This document shows, one piece after another, positions 26,913-35,752 of a stretch of 64,000 nucleotides of DNA (position 1 is the stretch's first letter; each line of letters begins with the position of its first letter). Location of the stretch: positions 1 to 64,000 of the forward strand of contig JAQTYQ010000004.1 of the NCBI GenBank assembly GCA_028688225.1. Reading direction: 5' to 3'. The notes below the pieces were generated by a model that ran no database searches, was not told where the DNA came from, and saw nothing but the letters and a program-made list of their open reading frames with translations. The position numbers and the translations under genes are program-made. This DNA comes from Opitutaceae bacterium. Lineage in GTDB: Bacteria > Verrucomicrobiota > Verrucomicrobiia > Opitutales > Opitutaceae.

Positions 26913-27428
26913 TCAGCTTCCGGTATGGCGGGCGAGCGACACCACGGTTTCGGGCGCCACCACCCGGTCGATGTCGAGGAGCGTCTTCACCGTGCCCTTT
27001 ACCTTCGCGATGCCGAGGATGTACTCGGTGTTCAGACGGCTGCCAAAATCGGGAGTGGGCTCGATTTCCGAATCATTGAGATTCACCACCTCGTCGACAC
27101 TGTCGACGATCAGCCCCATCTGCACGGTGGTTTCGGAAGCCAGCTTCACCTGGACGACGATGATGCAGGTGCGTTCGGCAATGACGGCTTCGAGGCCGAA
27201 TTTCAGCCGCAGATCGACCACCGGGATCACCCGGCCCCGGAGATTGATGACGCCCTTGACGTAGGGAGGCATGTGCGGGATGGGCGTGATTTTCTGCAGC
27301 CGGATGATCTCGCGCACTTTCAGGACCGCGATGCCATACGCCTCGCGGTGCAGCACCACCGTCAGATATTTTCCGGTCAGATCGGTGGAACGGGCGGCTG
27401 GCCCGCCGGGAGTGGCACGTGTGCTCAT
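26913..27428 (-). CDS. cheW: Chemotaxis coupling protein CheW
   Basis: CheW couples receptors to CheA. The 171-residue product is one CheW domain: YLTVVLHREAYGIAVLKVRE, then IPHMPPYVKGVINLRGRVIPVVDLRLKFGL and ILGIAKVKGTVKTLLDI. A 20-residue Ala/Thr-rich head precedes it. The gene faces the REC-REC-STAS gene convergently. A clear sigma-28 promoter lies directly upstream. Confidence 0.96.
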   Translation of the reverse strand: MSTRATPGGPAARSTDLTGKYLTVVLHREAYGIAVLKVREIIRLQKITPIPHMPPYVKGVINLRGRVIPVVDLRLKFGLEAVIAERTCIIVVQVKLASETTVQMGLIVDSVDEVVNLNDSEIEPTPDFGSRLNTEYILGIAKVKGTVKTLLDIDRVVAPETVVSLARHTGS

Positions 27429-27435
27429 CGAGGTG

Positions 27436-27462
27436 TAATCGGCACCGAGGGCCGGTCTTTGA
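27436..27462 (-). promoter_or_regulatory. Sigma-28 promoter of cheW
   Basis: Minus-strand reading is TCAAAGAC-N11-GCCGATTA, seven of eight in the -10 and exact spacing. It ends eight bases before the cheW ATG, so the leader would be very short. Confidence 0.75.
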
Positions 27463-27502
27463 AGCGGTTCTTGGCGGCCAGCCGGAACCCGTTCCTGTCC
27501 GC

Positions 27503-29440
27503 CTACACCGGCAACGGACCGGGCTCGAGTTGGTCCGCGGGCCGTTGGTCGTCGTCGGCCGTGGCTTCCGGCAGCACCCGGCGCAGCGCCTGCTCGAGAC
27601 AGTCGATTGCAAACGGCTTGGGCACGAAGCCGGCGACGGGCACGCCTTCGTACAAGGCGGTCACTTCTTGTTCGCTGTAGCCGCTGATCAACAGCACGGG
27701 CACGGCCGGCTGCAGCGCCCGGAGCTGGCCGACGAGCTCGCGGCCGTCCAGGCCGGAGATGGTGGCATCGAGCAGAACGGCCCGGAAGGGGGCCGCCGCC
27801 TGACGGGACAGGCGGATAGCCTCGTAGCCCTCGGGCGCCGCTAGCACCTCGAATCCCAGTCGCGCCAGCAGGATGGAAGCCGTTTCGCTGACAATCTCGT
27901 CATCTTCGACCACCAGAATGGTCCCAGTGCCATGCCAGGCATGTGCCTCCGGGCGGAGATGGGGGACGTCGCCGGCGCCAACGGCCAGCGGCAGCAGCAC
28001 CCGCACGGTCGTGCCGCGGCCCGGAGTGCTCCGGATATGCAGCGCGCCATGATGTCCGCGCACAATGCCCTGGACCGCCGCGAGCCCGAGGCCCCGGCCC
28101 CGGGGCTTGGTGGTGAAGAAAGGTTCAAACATGCGCCGCAGGGTCTCGGAATCCATGCCGCAGCCGGAATCCTGCACCTCGAAGAAGGCATAGCATCCTT
28201 CGCGCAGCTCATCGGCCCACGGCACACCCGCGAAATTGTGGCTGCGCGCCTCGACCACGCCGGTCGTCAGCCGGATGATGCCGGACCGGCCGGCCATGGC
28301 GTCGGAGGCGTTGGTGATGAGATTCATCAGCACCTGCCGGATCTGGGTGGCCTCGGCTTCCACGATCACGGGCGTGGCGGCGAGCGCGAAGCGCAGTTCC
28401 ACGCGTTTGCTGATGCTCATGGTCAGCAGGTTGGTCATCTCCTGCACCAGCGTGTTGAGGTCGACATGGGTCACGTTGAACGCCCCGCGGCCGGAGTAGG
28501 CGAGCATCTCGCGGGCGAGATCGGCCATCCGCACCGCGGCCTGTTTGATCTGCTCGATGCGGGCGGTGACCACCCCCTCGGGCGGAAGGTCGAGCATGGC
28601 GAGCTCGGCGTTGCTGAGCACGCCGGTCAGGAGGTTGTTGAAGTCGTGGGCGATGCTGCCGGCCAGCAGGCCGAGGCTTTCCAGCTTCTGCGATTCGAGC
28701 AGCCGGGCCTGCAACTGGAGGCGCTCCTCGGCGGCGCGTTGCCGCTCCGTGATATCGAGATCGACCCCGATCATGTGACTGGGAGCGCCCTGGTCGTCAC
28801 GGAGCACGCCGCCGCGGGCGAGCATGATCCGCCAGGTGCCGTCCTTGTGCCGCAGGCGGAAGGTGGATTCGAAGTCGCCGTCGGGCGCCGTGAGGTGGGT
28901 CCGGAACTCTTGATGGACGCGCGGCAGGTCTTCGGGGTGAATCAGGCGGTCCCATTCGGCCAGGTTGTTGCCGATTTCCTCGGCATCGTAGCCAAGCTGG
29001 CTGCGCCAGCGGCGGGAAAAGACGATTTGGTCGGTCCGGAGGTTCCATTCCCAGAGGCCGACGTTGGCCGTGTCGGAGACCAGGCCCAGCTGGCGGGCGC
29101 GGCCCTCGAGCTGTTGCTCGACGCGGCGCAGGCGGGTCAGTTCGAACCAGAAGACGAGAAAGATCAGGGTGCCGGCGGCGAGAATGCCGGCGAGGTTGAT
29201 GGCCAGTTGCCCGTGGGTGTTCGATCGGCCTATCGCGGCCAGCAGGTCGATTACGACAACGAGCCCGATTGCCCCAACGATGACCGCGCCTGCAGTCAGC
29301 AATGCGCATCGCACAAGGGGGCTGGAGAGACGCAGCGTCATGGGACTGAACGGGAGAGTCCTCATCGGCTCAAACCCGGCCGTCTTGAGGATATTTAAGG
29401 AATTGGGGGATACCGGAGCGTCACGCGCCCGCGCCGTCAT
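27503..29440 (-). CDS. PAS-domain hybrid sensor histidine kinase
   Basis: The 645-residue product has two N-terminal membrane helices (about residues 40-105), a PAS domain (NVGLWEWNLRTDQIVFSRRW, FRLRHKDGTWRIMLARGG), a HisKA domain with phospho-acceptor in GSIAHDFNNLLTG, an HATPase domain (EVQDSGCGMD, PRGRGLGLAAV) and a C-terminal receiver (AVLLDATISGLDG). The first ATG overlaps the end of the upstream sigma-54 activator by 20 bases; ATGs at 29365 and 29341 are alternatives. Its position makes it a likely kinase for that activator, like FlgS or FleS. This pairing is inferred from position. Confidence 0.88.
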   Translation of the reverse strand: MTARARDAPVSPNSLNILKTAGFEPMRTLPFSPMTLRLSSPLVRCALLTAGAVIVGAIGLVVVIDLLAAIGRSNTHGQLAINLAGILAAGTLIFLVFWFELTRLRRVEQQLEGRARQLGLVSDTANVGLWEWNLRTDQIVFSRRWRSQLGYDAEEIGNNLAEWDRLIHPEDLPRVHQEFRTHLTAPDGDFESTFRLRHKDGTWRIMLARGGVLRDDQGAPSHMIGVDLDITERQRAAEERLQLQARLLESQKLESLGLLAGSIAHDFNNLLTGVLSNAELAMLDLPPEGVVTARIEQIKQAAVRMADLAREMLAYSGRGAFNVTHVDLNTLVQEMTNLLTMSISKRVELRFALAATPVIVEAEATQIRQVLMNLITNASDAMAGRSGIIRLTTGVVEARSHNFAGVPWADELREGCYAFFEVQDSGCGMDSETLRRMFEPFFTTKPRGRGLGLAAVQGIVRGHHGALHIRSTPGRGTTVRVLLPLAVGAGDVPHLRPEAHAWHGTGTILVVEDDEIVSETASILLARLGFEVLAAPEGYEAIRLSRQAAAPFRAVLLDATISGLDGRELVGQLRALQPAVPVLLISGYSEQEVTALYEGVPVAGFVPKPFAIDCLEQALRRVLPEATADDDQRPADQLEPGPLPV

Positions 29441-30992
29441 CAGCGTCGGCGGCTGTGCCGATGGCGCGATACTCCTGCAGCTTGTTGCGCAGCGTGCGGA
29501 TGCTGATGCCGAGGAGGGTCGCGGTGCGGGTGCGGTTGCCGTTGGTGTGGTGCAATGCGGAAAGGATGTGCTGGCGCTCCACCTCCTCGAGCGGAATGAC
29601 CGCCGGGGCGGCGGCGGCGGGGTTCCCGTGTCCGTTGACCGGAACGGAGACCGCCGGATCGTCCGGCCCCGGCGGCGGGGTCAGACCGGCGACAGGCGCT
29701 GCCGCCGGCTCGGGGTGGGCGGCGGGGACCGGCGACATGCGGCCGTCGGCTTCCGGGGCCGGCGCGGGGGACCACGGCGCGGTTTCGCGGGGGCAGGGCG
29801 GCGGGAGGGGCTTGGCGGCGGATCGCGCCAGGTTTGGCAGGCCCAAGGCGACGCAGGACACGAAGCGGTTGTCCTCGGTGAGGATGACCGCCCGCTCAAC
29901 GGTATTCTGCAGCTCCCGGACATTGCCGGGCCAGGCGTACGTCTGAATGGCGGCGCGCGCGTTGTCGGAGAAGCCGAGCGGACGGATGCCGTGCTTGCGC
30001 GCGAACCGCTGGAGAAAATAGTCGGCGAGGTCCAGAATATCCTCCCGTCGCTCGCGCAGGGGCGGCACGTGGACGGGGAAGACATTGAGCCGGTAGTAAA
30101 GGTCCTGGCGGAATTCGCCCCGCTCGACGCAATGCAGCAGGTCGCGGTTCGACGTGGCGAGAATGCGGACGTTGACCTTGATGGTCTTGTTGCCGCCCAC
30201 GCGTTCGAATTCGCGCTCCTGCAGCACGCGCAGCAGCTTGGCCTGCAGGTTGAGCGGGATCTCGCTCACCTCGTCGAGCAACAGCGTGCCGCGGTGGGCC
30301 AGTTCGAACCGGCCTTCGCGCCGCTCGGACGCGCCGGTGAAGGCCCCTTTTTCATGCCCGAAGAACTCGCTCTCGATCAGGTTCTCCGAAACCGCCGCGC
30401 AGTTGACCTTGATATACGACTCCTGGCGGCGCGGACTGTGGCGGTAAAGCTCGCGGGCGACCATTTCCTTGCCGGTGCCGCTTTCGCCGGTGATGAGGAT
30501 GGTGGCGTCGGTCTGGGCGACCCGTTCGATGATCTGCCGGAGCCGCTGCATCAGCGGGCTGCGGCCGATGATTTCTCCGGCCGGTCCCTCCCGTTCGCTG
30601 AAGTAACGGTTGACCGTGATGAGTTGGTGGACGGCCTCGGCCTTCTTGATCACCACCTCGATCTGCCCGGGCGTGAATGGCTTGATCAAATAGTCGAACG
30701 CGCCGGCCCGCATACAGCTCACCGCGCTCTCGATCGTGCCATGGCCGGTGATCATGACCACGGCGGGGCGCTCCGGGAGCAGCCGGACGCGCTCCAGGAA
30801 CTGGTGGCCGTCGCCGTCCGGCAGGCGCATGTCCACAAACAGGATGTCAAACGGTTCGCGTGACACCAACGCCTCGGCTTCGGCCAGGCAACGCGCGGTG
30901 CTGACCTGATAATGCTTCCGGCGCAGGATGTCGCCCAAGACGTTGAGGACTAATGGCTCGTCGTCTAGGACGAGGATTTTTTCTAGTGACAT
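29421..30992 (-). CDS. Sigma-54-dependent response regulator (FlgR/FleR-like)
   Basis: The 523-residue product is an NtrC-type activator. It has a receiver with D54 (ILFVDMRLPDGDG), an AAA+ domain with Walker A GESGTGKE, the sigma-54-contacting loop GAFTGA (in EKGAFTGASERREG) and the sensor region WPGNVRELQNTVERAV. A Pro/Ala-rich linker follows, then a Fis-type helix-turn-helix near the end (ALHHTNGNRTRTATLLGIS). I start at MSLEKILVLDDEP. The exact sigma-54 promoter before flgB and the adjacent kinase suggest it controls the flagellar operon. Confidence 0.93.
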   Translation of the reverse strand: MSLEKILVLDDEPLVLNVLGDILRRKHYQVSTARCLAEAEALVSREPFDILFVDMRLPDGDGHQFLERVRLLPERPAVVMITGHGTIESAVSCMRAGAFDYLIKPFTPGQIEVVIKKAEAVHQLITVNRYFSEREGPAGEIIGRSPLMQRLRQIIERVAQTDATILITGESGTGKEMVARELYRHSPRRQESYIKVNCAAVSENLIESEFFGHEKGAFTGASERREGRFELAHRGTLLLDEVSEIPLNLQAKLLRVLQEREFERVGGNKTIKVNVRILATSNRDLLHCVERGEFRQDLYYRLNVFPVHVPPLRERREDILDLADYFLQRFARKHGIRPLGFSDNARAAIQTYAWPGNVRELQNTVERAVILTEDNRFVSCVALGLPNLARSAAKPLPPPCPRETAPWSPAPAPEADGRMSPVPAAHPEPAAAPVAGLTPPPGPDDPAVSVPVNGHGNPAAAAPAVIPLEEVERQHILSALHHTNGNRTRTATLLGISIRTLRNKLQEYRAIGTAADADDGAGA

Positions 30993-31460
30993 GGCAGAGA
31001 GGGGTAGCAAGTCACCAAGGGATAACCGCTCGTGAAGCTGCTTGAAGCGGGCCGCAAAATCCAACCGAAACATCCATTATTTTTTGTCAATGTCTTGCCA
31101 TTATTTGTTGTCCTCCACCTCCACCATCAGTAGTGGCCCCGACTCGGCCAGCACCTCGTCCGCCGGTGGAAACGGTGAGAACGGATGTGCGGGCTTGCGG
31201 TCGTACGCCTGGTTCCGGCCATCCAGAGTGCCTGCTTCGCTCGATGAACTTGCCGGGTGATTTCCGGACGGCGGCCGACAGTGGCAGCCAGAACTTGGGA
31301 GGAGGTGCGACGCTCATGCAATGTCGGAGATCGGCGCGCGGGTGGAGCCAGGCACCGGTCAACAAAAAATCTCCGCAAAAGATTTAATCGGCCGAAACAG
31401 AAACCGGTTTAGGCAGGAATTTCCTACCGGCGGCAAGAGCCCGGCCCCGGCCGGACCGCC
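30993..31460. other. Intergenic region with no gene recognised
   Basis: About 470 bases upstream of the sigma-54 activator. It is less GC-rich around 31060-31110, where TTGACA on the minus strand (complement at 31085-31090) could be a -35, but no matching -10 is convincing. Short open frames here have no family character. Presumably it holds the activator gene's promoter. Confidence 0.4.
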
Positions 31461-31487
31461 TCAAGTTGCCGCCCAAGGTGTCGATGT
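31461..31487 (+). promoter_or_regulatory. Sigma-28 promoter before the 128-aa gene
   Basis: TCAAGTTG-N11-GTCGATGT has a full -35 match and exact spacing; the -10 has GAT in place. It lies 38 bases before the ATG. Confidence 0.62.
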
Positions 31488-31525
31488 TGCTTCCAACCGG
31501 GTTGCCGCCGCGCCCTCCCCCATCC

Positions 31526-31912
31526 ATGTCCTATCGTCTGCTCTCGTTTCTGACCGATGTCGAAAACGTGGTCCAGGCCACGGCCGCTGCCACCAATGGC
31601 CCGCGTTGGGAGACCGCCCGCATCGTCGATTTCCACGCGCGTCTGGCACGGCTGAGTTTTCGCCAGCCGGCCACCGCTGGCGGCGGATGGCACGGGCATG
31701 TCCAGTTGCAGCACTTTTCCCTGGCCGACGGCCGGATCTGCCTGAAGGCACACCTGAGCTGGGTTGGCCGGGAAACGCCGCGCACGATCGAGATCTACAC
31801 CGTGCCGGGCCTGGACTGGGTTGCCCAGGCTCGCCAGGTGGCGGAAGCATGGTTCGTTGGTCCCCCTGCGGCTGGTACATCTGTCGGCCCGGCGCTCGCG
31901 GCAACCGGATGA
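31526..31912 (+). CDS. Hypothetical protein, possible class-3 flagellar gene
   Basis: The 128-residue product begins MSYRLLSFLTDVENVVQAT and alternates short beta-like stretches (ARLARLSFRQPA, GHVQLQHFSLADGRICLKAH) with a final helix (WVAQARQVAEAWFVG). There is no signal peptide or membrane helix. I do not recognise a family. It faces fliT convergently and has a sigma-28-like promoter, which suggests a role in filament assembly or motility. A small soluble chaperone or regulator would fit, but this is speculation. Confidence 0.6.
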   Translation: MSYRLLSFLTDVENVVQATAAATNGPRWETARIVDFHARLARLSFRQPATAGGGWHGHVQLQHFSLADGRICLKAHLSWVGRETPRTIEIYTVPGLDWVAQARQVAEAWFVGPPAAGTSVGPALAATG

Positions 31913-31932
31913 GCCGGAGCCACGGCGGGCGC

Positions 31933-32325
31933 TCAGGCGCAGCGGTGGAGATGCGGAGCAGGTGTCTGGCAGTCGGTCGGCTCGACGGCTCCATAAGCGG
32001 CTTTCAATCCCCCCAAACGGCGGCGAACGGTATCGAGCAGGTTGCGCCGGGCGCGGATGGCCTCGAGACGCGCCGCCAAAAGCTGCAGCGAGGCGGTGCG
32101 CCGGGCTTGCACCGCCAGCAGCCGTGGTCGCAGCGCTGGCAGCACGTGCGTGCGGGTCTCCGGCTTGCCCAGCAGTTCAACCAACCGGGCGATGACCGGC
32201 TCGGCGCGGTGCTGGGTCAGCACCATCGTCGCCGGATCGCCGTGGCGCACGCCGGCCTCTTCCTCGATCGCCAGCGTCTCGATCGCGTCCAGCAGCCGGC
32301 GGCAGGTCTCACCGGGCGATTCCAT
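31933..32325 (-). CDS. FliT-like flagellar protein
   Basis: The 130-residue product is almost entirely helical, with a conserved-looking start ETCRRLLDAIETLAIEEEAG and repeated Leu/Arg-rich helices, like FliT-type export chaperones. It lies directly downstream of fliS, sharing one base of stop and start (TGATG), the usual fliS-fliT arrangement. FliT proteins are poorly conserved, so the name depends on position and size. It would act as chaperone for the filament cap FliD. Confidence 0.6.
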   Translation of the reverse strand: MESPGETCRRLLDAIETLAIEEEAGVRHGDPATMVLTQHRAEPVIARLVELLGKPETRTHVLPALRPRLLAVQARRTASLQLLAARLEAIRARRNLLDTVRRRLGGLKAAYGAVEPTDCQTPAPHLHRCA

Positions 32326-32756
32326 CAGGCCACGCTCTGGACGCCCGCCGGGGTCGGGGCGGTGCGCAGATCGCGGCGCAGCATCTCGGCCCAGGCATCG
32401 CGCAGTTCCCGCAACAGCTGTTCGACTTCGACCACCGCCGCCACGTCCTTCTTGAGGTTCGCCTCGATGAGCCGGCGGTTGTAGTATTCATAGAGCCGGT
32501 CCAGGTTGGCAGCGATCTCCCCCCCGGCCTGGTGGTCGATCACGCCCTGCAATTCAGCAATGATGTTCTGCGCCTTGAGCAGGTTGCTGTTGACGGTCTC
32601 GATGCGGCGCGGGTCGTGGGGGCTGCCTTCGAGGGCGGCGCGGGCCAGCCCGAGGAACCGCAGGGCCCCGTCATACAGCAGCAGGACCAGTTGCCCGGGG
32701 CTGGCCGTCAGGACCGACTGGGTCTGGTAAGTGCGAGCGTAGCCGTGAGCCGCCAT
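32325..32756 (-). CDS. fliS: Flagellin chaperone FliS
   Basis: FliS binds the C-terminus of flagellin and prevents premature assembly. The 143-residue helical product has the typical start ARTYQTQSVLTASPGQLVLLLYDGALRF and the later motif NIIAELQGVIDHQAGGEIAANLDRLYEYYNRRL, both in pieces standard for FliS. I use the ATG of MAAHGYARTYQ rather than a TTG 12 bases upstream. It follows the FlgM-like gene closely and is probably cotranscribed with it from the promoter at 33119. Confidence 0.96.
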   Translation of the reverse strand: MAAHGYARTYQTQSVLTASPGQLVLLLYDGALRFLGLARAALEGSPHDPRRIETVNSNLLKAQNIIAELQGVIDHQAGGEIAANLDRLYEYYNRRLIEANLKKDVAAVVEVEQLLRELRDAWAEMLRRDLRTAPTPAGVQSVA

Positions 32757-32768
32757 GAGAAGCAGCAA

Positions 32769-33086
32769 TCAGCTGGAATCGTCGGCCAGATCGGGCGAGG
32801 TGAGGATCAGTCGGCTCAGGTGCCCGACGATCTCAGGGGTGGGATAAGTGGGATCGGCCGCCAGGGCGCGGCCGCGTTCGACGATCTCGGGACGGACTTC
32901 CGGATGCGCCTGGAGCGCGGTCCGCAGGTGATCGGCGCCCACGGTCGAGAGGTGGTCTCGTTTTGCTGCTGCCGCAGGGACAAAGCGAACCTCCGCCGCC
33001 AGGGCTTGGGCACGCCCGGCTGCGTCAGAATGAGTGGTAGATCGGATCATGGAGGACGGGTCGGTAACGGTCAGCCCGGTCTTCAT
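32769..33086 (-). CDS. Small protein, possible FlgM-like anti-sigma factor
   Basis: The 105-residue product has a loose N-terminal half and a helical C-terminal half, HPEVRPEIVERGRALAADPTY then PTPEIVGHLSRLIL. The spacing of two helices around a Y-x-x-x-P-E-x-V turn recalls the sigma-binding end of FlgM. It is the first gene before fliS and sits behind a strong sigma-28 promoter, the usual place and control for flgM. Similarity is weak, and a profile search is needed to confirm it. The disordered N-terminus also fits FlgM. Confidence 0.5.
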   Translation of the reverse strand: MKTGLTVTDPSSMIRSTTHSDAAGRAQALAAEVRFVPAAAAKRDHLSTVGADHLRTALQAHPEVRPEIVERGRALAADPTYPTPEIVGHLSRLILTSPDLADDSS

Positions 33087-33118
33087 GCTGGGAACGCCGT
33101 TGGAGATGATAACCGTTC

Positions 33119-33145
33119 ATATCGGTGCGCTGCGGGAGAACTTGA
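33119..33145 (-). promoter_or_regulatory. Sigma-28 promoter of the FlgM-like/fliS/fliT operon
   Basis: Minus-strand reading is TCAAGTTC-N11-ACCGATAT, very close to the flagellar sigma-28 consensus with exact spacing, 32 bases before the first ATG. Confidence 0.78.
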
Positions 33146-33169
33146 GGATGGGTCGCGCCCGCGGCCCGG

Positions 33170-33853
33170 TCACCGGGGCGGCAGGGTCGCGAAGGCGGCC
33201 TCCGCGGCGTAGGCCGCGAAATGCGCCGGGCTGCGCAGGACGGTATAGCCGGCATCGCCCGGCTCCATGGCCGGGTGCTGCCGGCGGTCATACCGGCGGG
33301 CAGCGTTGGCCACGGCGGGGTCCTGGGCGGAAAAAAGCGTGTCGAAAGCCCAGAGGATGGCGCTGTCCGTGGTGGTCGCGAGTTTGGCCCGCAGGCCGAC
33401 CGTGAGCGGGGGGTAGGGCGAGAACGCGGTGATGTCGATGAACATGACCGCGTCGGCGCCGTACTCCCGGGCCAGCATGGACAGGAATTCGGAGGGCAGC
33501 GCGTCGGTCGAAAGCACGGCCCGGATGCCGAACAGGCGCCAGAGCGCCGGGCGGTCCGCGACCACGACCTCGAAGCGGCCCGACTGCTGGAGCGCCGCGA
33601 GCAGGACCGGGTTGAACGAGGCGAGGGTTTCGGTGGGCACGCCGGGCACGCCCGCGGCCGGCAGGAGCACCACCCGCCGGATGGAATCAGGCAAACGCGA
33701 CCGGCCGGTATGATTCACCGGCTCGAAGAACGGTCCCCGGGCGGCCGGATCGCCCAAGCCTTCCACCGAGGCGCAGCCGCCCGCCAGCCACAATGCGGCG
33801 ACTCCGAGGAGTGCGCGTGCGCTCCAGCCGGGCCCCTGGACGCGGCGTTTCAT
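33170..33853 (-). CDS. Putative lipoprotein downstream of fliD
   Basis: The 227-residue product has a lipoprotein signal, a basic head then LLGVAALWLAGGCASVEG with the lipobox LAGGC. The mature part contains RRVVLLPAAGVPGVPTETLA and EYGADAVMFIDITAFSPYPP, reminiscent of envelope lipoproteins with a nucleotide-fold-like periplasmic domain, but I cannot name a family. I start at MKRRVQGPGW, since the upstream extension is untypical. It follows fliD by 74 bases and is likely cotranscribed, so a motility role is possible. Confidence 0.75.
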   Translation of the reverse strand: MKRRVQGPGWSARALLGVAALWLAGGCASVEGLGDPAARGPFFEPVNHTGRSRLPDSIRRVVLLPAAGVPGVPTETLASFNPVLLAALQQSGRFEVVVADRPALWRLFGIRAVLSTDALPSEFLSMLAREYGADAVMFIDITAFSPYPPLTVGLRAKLATTTDSAILWAFDTLFSAQDPAVANAARRYDRRQHPAMEPGDAGYTVLRSPAHFAAYAAEAAFATLPPR

Positions 33854-33927
33854 CCCGCTGCGCCACCGCATCAAGCGGCGGTCTGCCGCCGGCTCCGCCG
33901 GGAGGATGAGCTGAACTGGCCGGGGCC

Positions 33928-35670
33928 TCATTCGTTGCTGTTGCTCGAGTTGTTGAACATTTGGTTGAGATAATTGAGCTGGGTCTGCGCGAGGCTCTGG
34001 GCGGTCTGCATGGCTTCGAAGGCCGTGGTCAGCAGGGCGCGCTCCTGGTCGAGCTGGCGCTGGAGGGCGGCCACCTGGTTTTCAATCGAGTTGTTCTGCT
34101 GGATCAGGGTGCTGGAGGCCATGGACAGCAGGCCGTGCACACTCAGCACGTTGTTCAGGGAGGCGTTCACCGTGGCGGCGAAACCGGTTGTGGCGGTGTC
34201 GAAGAACGCTGCGACATCCTGGGTGCTGTTCGCCAGGGCGGCGGCGAACTTGCTGCTGTCCTTGACCGTCAGCTGCGAACTGGTGGAGTCGAAGTCGATG
34301 CCGAGGTCGGCCAGGCGCCGGACCGTGCCGGTCAGGCCCGGCACCTGCGCGAAGACCAGCGCCCGCAGCCCCTCGGCCCAGTTCTGGATGTCGTGGTTGC
34401 CGGAGAGCAGGGAGGATTGGACCTTGCCGGTGGTGGAATCGATGGTGATCTGGGTCTGGTCGTCGATGGAGCTCTGGACGGCGTTGAACTGGTTGATGAA
34501 GTTCTGGATCGCCGTGCTCATGGCGTCCGTGTCCGTGGCCACCGTGATCGTCTGGGTGGTGGCCGAGGCGGCCTGCACGGACAGGCCCGCGGCGCCGAAG
34601 GCAGCGCCGTCGAGGGTGTTGCTGGCGCTGGTCAGGGTGCCGCCGCCGTTGACGGAAAAGAGGGCGTTCTGGCCATGGACCAGGGTCGCGCCGGAGGTCA
34701 GCCCGAGGGCGCCGAGCAGCCCGCCGGCGGCCTCGTTCACCCCGGCCCCGATGTCGCCGGTGGTATTGTTCGTCAGGACAATGCGGTCGGCGGCGGCGTC
34801 ATAACTCGCGGTGACCCCGGCGGTGGAGGCATTGATGCGCCCGAGCACGGTCGCGAGCGAGTCGGTGTTGACGTTATAGGCGATGCTCACGCCGTTGACG
34901 GTGAAGGAGCCGTTGCCCGAGCCGTCGACCGCGGTGATGGCGGCGTTGAGGCGCGCGTTCACGATCGGGACGTTGAGCGAGGCCGCGCCCAGCGCAAACG
35001 AGCTGGTGATGGTGCCGGTGCCGTTGTTGGCCAGGCGCATCGCCTGCAGGAAATTACTCGTGTCGTTGACGGCGCCGAGCACGACCGGACTGGCGCTGCT
35101 GAGCGTGACGGCGTCGGTGGCGGCACTGTAGCCGGCGGTGACGGCTCCGCTGGTGGCGGTGGAGATCTTGGCGAACACGTCTTGCAGCGAGTCGGTCAGG
35201 GCGATCGTGACTTGCTGGCCGTTGACGGTGAACGTGCCCGCGGTGACGGCGGTCGCGGTGGGCAGCGAGGCGAGGGTGAGGCCCGTGACGTCATCGGTGG
35301 AGCTCAGGCCGGCGGTAATGTTCCCGGCGCCCGTCAACCGGGCGGCGGTCGCCAGCTGCGAGACGGTGATGGCATAGGTGCCGGTCGCGGTGCCGGTCGC
35401 GGCGGAGACCTTCCAGTTCGAATCGGTTGCGGTCGCCGTGCGGCCGTTGAAAAGGGAGGAGTCAGAGAGCGCCTGGACGCTGCTCTGGAGGGTCGTAATG
35501 TCGGTTTGGAGCTGCGCGAGGCTCGCGAGCTTCTCCTTGTTGGCGGACTCCGTGGCCTGCAGCCGGGTGATCGGCGTGCTGTCCACGGCGATGAGCCTGT
35601 CGACCATGGTTTGCCAGTCGAAGGAGCCGTAGGCGGAAGAGGTAAGACCGGAGATGTTGATGCTCGCCAT
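33928..35670 (-). CDS. fliD: Flagellar filament cap protein FliD
   Basis: FliD (HAP2) caps the filament and folds incoming flagellin. The 580-residue product has the N-terminal FliD signature (GFDWQTMVDRLIAVDSTPITRL-like: SFDWQTMVDRLIAVDSTP), a long Thr/Ala-rich middle with at least two flagellin_IN-type units (GTFTVNGQQVTIALTDSLQDV and GSFTVNGVSIAYNVNTDSLATV, residues in order), and the C-terminal coiled region ending LAQTQLNYLNQMFNNSS. Length is above the enteric form. I start at MASINISGLTSSAYG. Confidence 0.95.
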   Translation of the reverse strand: MASINISGLTSSAYGSFDWQTMVDRLIAVDSTPITRLQATESANKEKLASLAQLQTDITTLQSSVQALSDSSLFNGRTATATDSNWKVSAATGTATGTYAITVSQLATAARLTGAGNITAGLSSTDDVTGLTLASLPTATAVTAGTFTVNGQQVTIALTDSLQDVFAKISTATSGAVTAGYSAATDAVTLSSASPVVLGAVNDTSNFLQAMRLANNGTGTITSSFALGAASLNVPIVNARLNAAITAVDGSGNGSFTVNGVSIAYNVNTDSLATVLGRINASTAGVTASYDAAADRIVLTNNTTGDIGAGVNEAAGGLLGALGLTSGATLVHGQNALFSVNGGGTLTSASNTLDGAAFGAAGLSVQAASATTQTITVATDTDAMSTAIQNFINQFNAVQSSIDDQTQITIDSTTGKVQSSLLSGNHDIQNWAEGLRALVFAQVPGLTGTVRRLADLGIDFDSTSSQLTVKDSSKFAAALANSTQDVAAFFDTATTGFAATVNASLNNVLSVHGLLSMASSTLIQQNNSIENQVAALQRQLDQERALLTTAFEAMQTAQSLAQTQLNYLNQMFNNSSNSNE

Positions 35671-35698
35671 CGGCAGAAGGGATGATTCGACGGCCACA

Positions 35699-35725
35699 AC
35701 ATCGGCACGGGACGCCCCCGCTTGA
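35699..35725 (-). promoter_or_regulatory. Sigma-28 promoter of fliD
   Basis: Minus-strand reading is TCAAGCGG-N11-GCCGATGT, with GCCGAT intact and exact spacing, 28 bases before the fliD ATG. Confidence 0.75.
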
Positions 35726-35752
35726 ACGCGGGGAAATTTTCCCGGATCGCGC

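Noticed and set aside
31087-31365. Short frames in the gap before the sigma-54 activator
   Set aside because: Overlapping frames on both strands, basic low-complexity products, no ribosome site.
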